Assembly (NCBI GenBank): GCA_039545355.1
Contig: BCJJ01000008.1
Span: 1,351,004-1,415,003 of the forward strand
Reading direction: 5' to 3'
Source of the DNA: Trichosporon coremiiforme
Taxonomy: Eukaryota > Basidiomycota > Tremellomycetes > Trichosporonales > Trichosporonaceae
Length of the DNA: 64,000 bases
This document shows, piece by piece, positions 52,204 to 61,833 of the stretch. The notes below the pieces were generated by a model that saw only the letters and a program-made list of their open reading frames with translations, had not been told where the DNA came from and ran no database searches. How positions within the stretch are numbered: the first letter of the stretch is position 1; every line of letters begins with the position of its first letter. The position numbers and the translations under genes were made by a program.

Positions 52204-54291
52204 ATGTTCGGCTGGGGCAGCGACGAAGAGGAGGAGCAGTACGCCTCGGACCACTCCCACCATTCGGAAGAGTTTCACCATTCCTCCCATCATTCGTCTC
52301 ACCATTCGTCTCAACACTCGTCGTCTTCCTCTTCCTCTTCCTCATCTTCTTCCGATTCAGATGAAGAGGCACCTTCGGCGGGAGGCAACGCGTTCTCGAG
52401 CGCGCTTGGCGGCGCCCTCGGAGGAGCGCTGGGCGGCATGCTCGGTAACAAGTGTGAGTTGTCAAGTCGGCTTGCGAAACTGACAAACAGCCAAGAAATC
52501 TTCCTCTGCTCCTTCAGTCGGAGACCTGCAGAAGAAGTTTGGCAAGCTCCAGTCCTTCTTCGGAGACGACAAGAAGAAGAACAAGACCAAGGATTCTGAG
52601 CCGTCATCCTCGTCGGCTCCGCCTCAGCCGGCGTACGGCGCCCCTCCTGCTCCTTACGGCGCTCCTCCTCAGCAGTACGGTCAGCCGCAGTACGGCAGCC
52701 AGTACAGCGGTTATGGCGGCCAGCCCGGTTACGGACAGCGCGAGGGTCACTACGGTGGTGGTGACCAGTACGGCGGCCAGGGATACCAGCAGCAAGGTTA
52801 TCAGGGCGGATACCAGCAGGGACCTTACGGACGGCAACAGGACGGCGGCCAGCAGGGCTATGGACAACAGCCTGGCTACGGGCAGCAGTCTTATGGACAG
52901 CAGCTCTACGGAGGCCAGCAGCAGTACGGCCAGGGCTACGGCCAGGAGCAAGGCACCCGCGGCCACGACGGATACGGTGGGCAGGGCTATGGCGGAGCTC
53001 CCGCAGGCTATGGCGGGTATCAGCAGCAGGGCTACGGCAACCCCCCTGGCTCACGCCGCCGCGCCCTCCTCGTCGGCATCAACTACCCGGGCACGTCCGC
53101 CGCGCTGGCCGGGTGTATCAACGACGTGCACAACGTGCGCGAGTTCCTGAGTACGTGTGCCTCCTCACAGCTCACTCACTTGGCTCGTAGCTGACATTCA
53201 GCGAAGCACGGCTACAACGAGTTCACGATCCTGACGGACGACCAGTCTGACCCGGCGCGCTTGCCCTCGCACCAGAACATTGTGAACGGCATGCGCTGGC
53301 TCGTGAACGGGGCGCAGCCGGGCGACCGCCTGTTCTTCCACTAGTCAGTGTGACCTCAGTTACCACCCACTGATTGTCGCTAACTGTGTGCAGCTCTGGA
53401 CACGGCACCCAGGCCGAAGGACACGACACGCGTACCGAGGCCGACGGCATCAATGAGGGTGAGCTTGGCGGCTAGAAGGAGAAGCTGACAGACAGCGATT
53501 TGTCCTGGAGATTACGAAACGGCCGGCGTCATCGTCGATACTGAGCGTGAGCTGACGGCGTTGAAATCAAGCTGACGACAGTGTGTGTAGCTTGTGCATG
53601 GAATGCAACTAGCTAACAACAGGTACGAGGCGATGGTGCGCCCCCTCCCCGCCGGCGTCAAGCTCACCGCCATATTCGACTCGTGCCACAGCGGCACAGT
53701 GCTCAACCTGCCCTACGCCGTAAGCTTCGGTAGCCTGCGAGGCTGACATCAGTATTCGACCAAGGGCGTGATCAAGGAGCCCAACATGTTCGACAACGCG
53801 GGCAGCACGGCACTGGACGCAGGCATGCGCTTCATCTCCGGCGACAGCGCCGGCGCCATGATGAGCATGTTCTCGGGCGCCAAGTCGGCCTTCGGCGCCA
53901 AGAAGGCAGACGCGTACCTGCGCGAGAACAACACGACCGAGGCGGACGTCACCGTGTGGTCTGGGTGCAAGGACGACCAGACTGTGAGTGGGCGTGGGCG
54001 CGAACGAAGGGAGCGCCGCCAGCTATCTGCATGCGACCTGAGGCTGACAGGCAGAGCGCCGACGTCCAGAGCGGTCAGGAGCCAACGGGTGCCATGAGCT
54101 ATGCCTTCATCCGTTCGCTGAAGAACAATGAACGCCCGACGTTCAACGAACTCCTGAACCACGTTCGCGAGGAGATGCACCATGGCGGATACAGCCAGAA
54201 ACCGCAGTTCAGTTCTGGAAAGCGTGAGCTGTGCTGCTATGGAAATAGCTGACACGCAGCGATCGACACGAACGGCGCGTTCTTCGTGTGA
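52204..54291 (+). CDS. MCA1: Type I metacaspase with prion-like N-terminal region
   Basis: Ten exons (52204-52453, 52491-53150, 53202-53343, 53394-53458, 53496-53546, 53582, 53623-53719, 53753-53983, 54055-54223, 54260-54291) total 1,698 nt and 565 aa. Residues ~1-80 are acidic with His/Ser runs and a Gly/Ala/Leu-rich [12 protein letters not shown] helix. Residues ~115-270 are Gln/Gly/Tyr repeats like the YCA1/MCA1 prodomain. The peptidase C14 domain starts at [13 protein letters not shown]; the catalytic dyad is H354 (FHYSGHG) and C411 (IFDSCHSGT). Metacaspases are Ca2+-dependent Arg/Lys proteases tied to protein quality control and cell death. The frame between DTE and YEAMV closes only with a 1-nt exon (53582) or an alternative acceptor; see findings. 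It is followed by the convergent gene at 54695. Confidence 0.9.
53582..53582 (+). other. MCA1: Predicted 1-nt micro-exon of the metacaspase gene
   Basis: Intron 53547-53581 (35 nt, GTGAGC donor, CTGACGACAG end) and intron 53583-53622 (40 nt, GTGTGT donor, CTAACAACAG end) lie one T apart. Joining C, T and G makes a Leu codon and gives D-T-E-L-Y-E-A-M-V, the exact length of family members. Confidence 0.6.
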
Positions 54292-54694
54292 AATCGGGTG
54301 AGTTAAGCGCTGTTGCGGGATTAGCTGATGTCAGCCGTCGTCAAAACGTCCAGCGAGCTAGACTCAGAGGTGAGCTGACTTCAGCCCTCGACTAGAACGC
54401 GAGCTATCGACAGAATTGAAGCTGATGTCAGTGGCCACTTTGGGGTAATATGCAAGCTAGAGCTGCTCAGATTGTAGCGGACATCAGTCCTCGAAAGCGA
54501 CTTGTGAGCCAACTGATTTCGCAGAGAGAGCCGACCTCAGTCACCTCTCAGTCGAGCAAGACGTGAGCTACTTGGCACGTTGTATCAGCTGACATCAGCG
54601 TCCCCGCCGTAAATGTAGATAGAATTGCTTCATGCATTGTGTACAGCTTCTGTCTGCCGTCAGCTCCTTTCCCCGCTTCACCCACTCTTCACGT
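54292..54694. repeat. Convergent spacer with ~50-bp-period branch/acceptor-like array
   Basis: Six imperfect copies of AGCTGAYNTCAG end at 54334, 54384, 54431, 54487, 54540 and 54598, spaced 47-58 bases. Two units look like complete minimal introns (54298-54334 and 54563-54598). Both neighbouring genes end here, so the array is in 3' UTR or spacer DNA. Confidence 0.55.
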
Positions 54695-55577
54695 CTAGTA
54701 GCCGCAGCGGTCGAGCCAGCGCTCAACCTCATTCCTCGTCTTGTCCCCGTACCCGTCCACCTCCTCAATGACCTCTACGCCCTTTCCGCCGCGTCCAACA
54801 CCCTCCTTCGCGGCCGAGCCAACCCTCGTCTCGTCCTCGATCCTCTGCCCGTCGCCCTTCCTGGCCACAATCAGGATTGGGAATCGGGGCTCATAGGTGA
54901 ATTTGGGCCATTCGAAACCACCGTCTTTGACGCCATTAGGACGCGGGTCATTGTCAGGTGGCGGGTCGACCATGACCAGTCCAGAGGCGGGATAGGACTC
55001 GACATAAGTCTGGGCGACGAGGCAGGAGGGACCGGAGGCAATAATGACAGGCGCGAAGGGGACGGCGAGCAGGCGGATCTGCTGATTCAGCTCGGCGGCG
55101 GCGAGCTCGATGTCGCTCTTATCCTGGGGCTGTTCGGCAGGAGCAGCAGTCTGTATGTCAGCTCTGACTCTCGTTCCTCTCGTTCCTCTCTTCCTAGCTG
55201 TCCTAGCTGTCTCTGTAACTCACTCCATTGTCCCGTGAGCCGAACTCGGGCGTACCAGACTTCTCGGTACGCACATCGACATCAATCTCGACAGAGGTAT
55301 ACCCCTTCTCGGCAAACATGGCTGACCAGTCGCGCCAGTCCTCCTGCCCCCGCGGGCGGCGGGCGGCTTCCTTCCAATCCACGCCGGGGGTTTGCAAGAA
55401 AATCAAGGGCGTAGGAGATTCGCGAGCGGCATAGGGCGACGCGGGCCGGACGAGCCGCTTAGAACAAGACGTGATCGAGTTGCTGCCGGATGAGGAGGAG
55501 GAGAAGAAGCGCGCGGCAAAGATGCCACTCAGCATCGTGGCGCCTTGCCGGAAGGAGACGGGGGACCAGGGCGGCAT
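54695..55577 (-). CDS. Probable alpha/beta-hydrolase-like protein, possible mitochondrial leader
   Basis: Two exons (55224-55577, 54695-55150) encode 269 aa. The N-terminal ~55 residues are rich in Ser, Arg and Ala with no acidic residues, which would suit a mitochondrial targeting sequence. After that, LIFLQTPGVDW, a GYTSVEIDVDV strand, VIIASGPSCLVAQTYVESYP and RFPILIVARKGD follow the strand order of an alpha/beta hydrolase. The nucleophile elbow would be G-P-S-C-L, which lacks the second Gly of GxSxG, so activity is uncertain. I do not recognise a specific family member. The 73-nt intron contains a repeated CTAGCTGTC/CTCGTTCCT pattern. Upstream exons cannot be excluded. Confidence 0.6.
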
Positions 55578-58500
55578 GCTGCGCTGGTTTCTGGTTTGTT
55601 TACGCCGTGACTGCGATCAGTGTGGTGAGTGTGCGGAGAGAAAGCAGGCGGGTCTGGAGAGTTCGATGGCTCGTGGGTGGAGGAGGTGGAAGACTGGGGT
55701 GTGATGTCATCTGAAGTTTCCCACGGTGTCAAGGATGGTCTTGAGTGAGTGGTCACTGTCTTGATCGTCTTGAGGCACTGCTCGAGCATCGAGCAGAGGT
55801 ATCTGCGAGTGCAGATGGCCGGCCCGCGGTCCGGGTAGATCACCTAGATCCCCCTCGACTGATTCCAGTTACCGCTCACCTGGCACCTGGGCTGGCACTC
55901 TACTCTGACCGTCCGGCCGCGCCCGATAAATTTGCTTCTTGCGTCGAGCTGACAGCAGCGCGGGGCTTGAGACTGATAACGTAGGCAGGAACGACGGTGT
56001 TCCCAGCCTTACAGTCTGGCATACTGAAGCTCCAATGATGCTGACGATGGGATCATACATTTAGGGGACACAAGGGCGAGGAACAGAAGGAGAAGAAGGA
56101 AGAGAAACGTCGCACGGCGTACAGGAGGAACGCTCGAGCTTACCGTCACCTCCTGATGTCCATCTAAGTGTTCGTCTCATGATCCCTCCGCTCCCTCGTT
56201 CCTTACGAGAGCTGCATCCACGCTCGGCGAGGAGTGCCCGTCCCCTCGTCATCTTACTGCCTCCTCAAGCCTGGTGATCATCGTTGTTCCGCCTTCTGGG
56301 AGTGAGCCGCGGCTCACAACAAAAGATAGGCGTGCACCTCAGGATACACGACCCAACATTCCTCAGCTGTTCCTCACCAGCGCTTCTTGGGATCCTTGAT
56401 TGTGAGAATGTCCGCAGATGGCGGAGTGGGATAACGTCAGATCTTGCGATCGGGACACGGCAACGGCCGTGAGGCCATGAGCCCGTCGTCCGGAGGAGGA
56501 GGGATGGGAAAGGAAGGGCAATCGAGACTCCAACGTAGTGCCTTCACACTGTCCGTTCTCGAACCCCTGCGTCGGCACCGGGGCGTGTCGGCGTCGGACA
56601 CTCAGATGAACGGATTCAAGACGTCAAATCGGCCTCCTGATCTCTCACATCGGCCCGCGACCCTCGTGTCAGCTCTCAAATGCCACCTTGGCCTCTCAAA
56701 TAGCGGATCCAAAACCTGAATAGGCACGACATGCCTCTCAAATAGGAACCGGCTGCCTCTCAAACAGAACACATCCACATCTCAAAGCCACAAGCCCCCA
56801 TCTCAGATCCGAGATAACGCTAGCTTCTTGTCCGAACCGGCCCCTGCTGGTCCCGACTCGGACCGTATCGTCCCGACACGGAGTAGCATGCAGATCATGA
56901 CTGCGCTCGGTCAGTACCTCGGTGATGGTGCGGTCTGGAAGTGCCATTTCGGGCGTCGTACATGTCTTCCACAGCACAACAACGGCAGCATCTGGACTCG
57001 ATGCACCGCATGTTTTACCCCTCTCGGACTGTCTCCCGTTGGCCGCCGTCGGGGCTGGCGTCGTGAGGCAGTGGCGGTGGCGGGGGTCGTGGGGGTCGGG
57101 TCGGGGACTGATCCGACCGGTCGGTTCGGACTATCTGTGGATGAATGGTACCTAGGGTGGTGGGATTGGAGGTACCACACAGGAGCATCACACGCGGGCA
57201 TCACACACGGGGATCACACTGGCACTTTGGCGCATGAATTGCTATTTGTTCGGTTTGTTCCGAGTGCAGAGCTGTTCGGGTCCTGCGCCTTTGCGCGGGC
57301 GCGCAGGAGGGTATGTCTCATTGGGAGGCCCGGGAGGGTGACATTGCTTGACTGCTTTGGGGGCCGCTCGTCGTCCACCAGCAAGTATGAGCAGAGGAGG
57401 CAGTGGAGACGACCTCTTCAGCTTGGCCAGAGACGCATGGGATATGGGAGCAGGCACCCATTCCCACACGCACTTGCACCACTTGCTTTGTCTTCCCGGC
57501 TCGCCCATGGCCCGATGACCCACGCCTTCCAGGCTTGCGATGTGTGCACATGACGCATGAGGGCTGCGTACGCCTGCCATTCCGTTCTCTCTCTCTCTAC
57601 GCTGACGCGCTGACGATGGATGACGCCCAGGGGGATCCGCAAGCATGCCAGGGTACAGCTCGTGGGACGATCGACGCCGTCCTTTCAGCCCCTGTCTTGG
57701 GCCTAGCCCTTGCATCATGCATACTGCTGCTCCACTCTCATCTCTCACACTCTCATTCGGTACACTCCTCGTCCGCGAATTCGAGGAATCATGCACCCTG
57801 CCCAGAATGCCCGATACGAGTGTAGGTCCAATGACGCAGCATCACGACAAGCGAGAGCCGGACACAGCTGATGTCACTGACTGTGTGTGACTCTTAGGAA
57901 CCACATGTGGTCGCGTGCCAGGCTGTCAGGCGTGCCAGCGTCATCGGCCCTGTGCCACTCATCCATCGCTATACGCTGGTTACATGGGGGGCAGCTGGAA
58001 GCTGGAGGGAGAGGGAATGGGAGAGGGACCAAGGCAGCTCCAGTCCTCCGGTTCCCGTGCCGTTGATCTTGCAGCGAGGATCGCAGGCCCAGTGGCTGTG
58101 GACCGTGGGCCGTGGTGGTTCCGAAACTCGTCCGACTTCAGTCCACCCGCCTGTTGCTGCATGCCGCTGTGCCGCTGCTCGGCCACCTCTGGGTCCGCCC
58201 CATGCCTCCGACAACCGGTCTACTCCCCTCCTACTCCCCCCCTTCTTCCCCCCCGGCCCCGCTCCCCAGCGCCCCAGCCCCGCTCCGGAGCATGCTTGGT
58301 CCCGCCGAGCGGCACAGGCTGCACACAGAGGCAAGTGGGCACCGCTCACCGCCCACTTCCACTTCCACTCCCACTCCCACACCTTCTACACCCGCTGCAC
58401 TGGAACTGGAGCAGCTTTGCACCCTGCGGCACACACGCCTCATCCGATAACCGGGACTCCAATGCTCCACCGAGAGCCACCGATAGAATCGAGACAAGAC

Positions 58501-58994
58501 CTCCACCTTCACTCTGTGTGGCTTTGGCTGCGCTGCGCCATGGCATGGAGAACCAGCCAATGACTGAGCCATAGGCCAGCCAGTCATAGCCAGCAGCAGC
58601 CAGCAGCAGCCAGAGATCGAGCCATGCAGCAGCCACTGCACCGCAGACCACCAGGTCGTTGAGCCAACCGCCACAGCTAGAGCCACGGCGCACCTTGTGT
58701 CGCCGTCTCTTGTCCGAACTCCGGCCAACTTCCAAGTCAGTGCCCATTACTCGCTCGTTCTATACAGCTGCATTACAACCGCTACAAGCCGGCTGGCGCG
58801 GGCCCAGCGCGGGGTGGGAGGGGGGTTTCTATTTTCTGCCACACAGTGTTGATTTTTAGTTACAGTCGAAGAAAGGTCGAAGAGGAGATTCTAGTTTGCT
58901 ATTGTGTGTTCTGTTTTCTATTCCGGATCAAGTCGTCCCAATGATCAGGCTACTCACTTCGCCGCTCTGCGCTCTCGGCTTCGCTCGTGCGCGC
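55578..58994. other. 3.4-kb region without a recognised gene
   Basis: Open frames here lack domains and host-like intron structure. A CTCTCAAA-containing motif recurs about five times at 56670-56790. A CCAGCAGCAG repeat lies near 58585-58605. The stretch 57500-58750 is rich in C/T and CCACT blocks on the plus strand. Confidence 0.5.
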
Positions 58995-60965
58995 TCAAGC
59001 CGAGGCGTCCGCCGGCACGGCGTGCTCGTTGTTCGCGGTGAGCTGGTCAAGCAGCTCGTCAACGTTGAAATCGCCGTCGGTGTACGTGCCCTCGGGGCCG
59101 CAGCTCACGGGCATGGGCTCATGCGGGTTCTGCTGGTCGGGGAGGTCCAGACCCATCGAGCGCACAAGCGAGTCGATGCTCTCCTGCAGCTTGTTGACGT
59201 CGTTGTTGACACCGACCGCCTTCTGGTACGCGCCGAGAAGCTCGTGCTGGTTGTTGACGAGGCCGTCATGGTTAGGCAGCGGGCTGAACAGCGCCAGCGT
59301 CGGGTCCGCCGACTGCTCACCGCCAATCGTCGGGGAGGGCTTGACACCCTTCTGCGGGGTAGCCAGTGCCTGTCCCTGCGACGAGGCGTTCAGCGAGTTC
59401 AGGAACATCTGTGCCGCAGCGGGGCTCTGCAGCAGCGAGCCGATCGTCGTCTGCAGCAGGTTCGAGTCGAGGTTGAGGCCGGAAGCGTCGTTGCCGTTCG
59501 CCGGGGGCCGGGCAGGACCAGCCGCCTTCGGAAGCTCCGGAGCGTCGGACATGGGAGAGATCGCAGCCTGGTGCAGCGTCTGTTCACCGGCGGGAGTGGC
59601 GCCCTGCTTCAGCGAGTTCGACCGGGGCTGAGACTTGGGCGACGCCTCGTCGTCCGTCGGCAGCGACTGGAACCGCTGTCCCGTCGACCACGTCTCGCTA
59701 GACCGTGTCGAGCTCGGCGCCGTCGAGAAAGGCTCAATTGTAGCGGTGGGTTCTAATTCTAGTCAGCACGCAGGTGATTACGACAGACACCTCGGTCATG
59801 AAAAACAAACTTACCCTGAACCTCGACGAAACGCCCCGTCTCGTCCCCCTTGGCGACCGCATCGGCAGCCTCGATCATCAATCGCCTGCGCTTCTTGATC
59901 GAGGTGTCATCACTGGTCGAGTCCTCCCGCCCACGAGTGCCCATACCGCCTCTCCGCATGGCCTCCTTTAGCCCCTTCAACCCCTCACCCTCCGTGCCGA
60001 ACAGCCTCTCAAGAAACGTCACAATCAGGTCGATCGTCTCCTCATGCTTCTGCTGCCTGTCGCGAGTCTCGAGAGCCTCACGCCAGAGGTGCTCGTTGGA
60101 TGCCTGAAGTGCCTTGAGATCGGCGCCGATGGCAGCCTGAGTTTGGCGGATTGCATTGATTCCGTTCTGGATGGCATGCAGATCGGCGAGCTGCCCACTT
60201 GGGCCGACCAGCTGACCAGCCTCACCCTCAATGGTGCCGTCGGTAAGCAGATGCACACCATTGCTGGAGAGTGCATTGGCGGCTGCTTGCCGAGCTGATG
60301 ACCGAGTTCCGGTGGATCCCTGAGACGGTGTCGGGGCAGAGGAGGCGGCGGGTCGGTTGTTCTTTCGGGTTACACGGGCGAGCAGGTGCGGCTGGTCTCG
60401 CTTGAAGAACGGATTGACAAACTCCCACAGCTCCGAAGGCGACTCGTTCTTGAGCACGCCGGACTGCAGATGCGGGACCTTGTGGAAGCCATACATGTTG
60501 AGCTGGCGAACAAAGGATGAAAAGTTGGCGTGCTTGAAGAAGCGAGGAAGGAGCTCTTTTCCGAAACGCTCGTGGTTGGGAACTGCTGTTAGCTGGACTC
60601 ATGGGGCGTTAGCTCACCGAAGAAGGAGTCTCCAGACTCGGCCCAGTAGATCAGGTTGTCCGTGTCGTGGTCGGAGACCATGCTGAGCGGAGTCAGTGAT
60701 GTGTTCACACACAGGTTGCGCCACTGTAGCAGCTTACATACCTGTACAGCTTGTTCAGGAAGGCGGGGACCTTGACGACCTCGCCATTCTCTCCTACGCT
60801 GAGGCCGGGCTTTGAGACGCCGCCGGCGGGCAGAGGAGGGGCAGGTCCATCGGCATCGTTGTTGGTGGGGGTGGTGCTGATAGAGTTGAGAGGTGAGACG
60901 GGCTCGATTTTTGGGACTTGGTTGTACCTGCTCGGGCCAGCGATGGCGGCGAGGTTTGTTGTCAT
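58995..60965 (-). CDS. HSF1: Heat-shock transcription factor (HSF1 type)
   Basis: Exons 60742-60965, 60618-60682, 59815-60582 and 58995-59758 encode 606 aa. The HSF DNA-binding domain spans about 65-165: [51 protein letters not shown], then the wing and the [10 protein letters not shown] end. A heptad-type trimerisation region follows at about 240-320 ([18 protein letters not shown] to [20 protein letters not shown]), then a basic KKRRR cluster that may be the nuclear localisation signal. The Asp/Leu-rich C-terminal segment with [10 protein letters not shown] could be the activation domain. HSF trimers bind nGAAn arrays and activate chaperone genes. Three introns cut the DNA-binding domain region; one is 35 nt. 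The first true ATG in frame is 60965. Confidence 0.93.
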
Positions 60966-61833
60966 GACGGGGTGGATGGATGTCGTGTTGGGCAACTGGT
61001 ACGTGGGGGTAGGGGGTATACGGGTGGTGTGGAGAAGTGGTTCAAGGGAAAATACAGCGATGTCGGATGTTGGAGGAGAGTCCGATGTAGACGTTGTCTC
61101 TCTCTTCGTCGGTTGACGACCTAGGAACTAAGGCTTTGCGGCTTGCAGCTTTCCTGCGCCCGCCGACAACAATCCGATCCTGTCGCTTGGCCGCTGGCCG
61201 CTGATGCCGTTGCTGGCCCTCAGGAGCCCTCAAACCCAGTAGTGCAAAACCTACCACCATGGGCGGAGCTAAAACGCTTCGGGGCCTGATTCGCGCACGA
61301 GAGAGTCACGTGTGCCCCCTGACCGGCCCGACCCCCCCGTCAACGGAGCCTGGACTTGGGTGCGAGTAGGCATGCCAGGGTCCAATCTCCAATTTCAGGA
61401 CTCGTTCCTGAGCCGTAGGCTTGCGGACGGTCACAGCGATGTGTGGCCCACGCCTGCGTGTCGGATGAGATCTGGTGCGCTGGCAGCTCACCGTACACAG
61501 TGCCCGCAGCCGTACGCTGACACCGTCTGTCGCTCGAGCCAGCTGGAGCCAGCTGGAGCCAGCGGTGAGCAGAGCCGTGCCCGCTGTACCCTACACTGGT
61601 ATCTGGTGAATCTGGTGAATCTGGTGAATCTGGTGCCGGCACCACCGTTGATACGCGTCATACCCACCCCTGCCCTGCCCTGTCGTCCACCGTGGCCACC
61701 GTGGCCTCACGCTTCAGTAGTCTACCCCTGTCCTATCTGTCAACATCACCACTCCGGCCTACCCAGTCCACCACCAAAACGCTGACACCGTCAACCCCGA
61801 CTCTCCTTCCTTCCCCTCCCCTCCCCTCTTCCA
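60966..61833. other. Divergent promoter of HSF1 and the LRR-protein gene
   Basis: 868 bases between divergent starts. Tandem repeats occur: AGCTGGAGCC about three times at 61538-61560 and TCTGGTGAA three times at about 61600-61630. From 61640 the plus strand is a C/T-rich leader for the next gene. Confidence 0.55.

Noticed and set aside
57907..58574. Two overlapping ~218-codon frames at 57.9-58.6 kb
   Set aside because: Different frames of the same C-rich DNA, low complexity and no similarity recognised.
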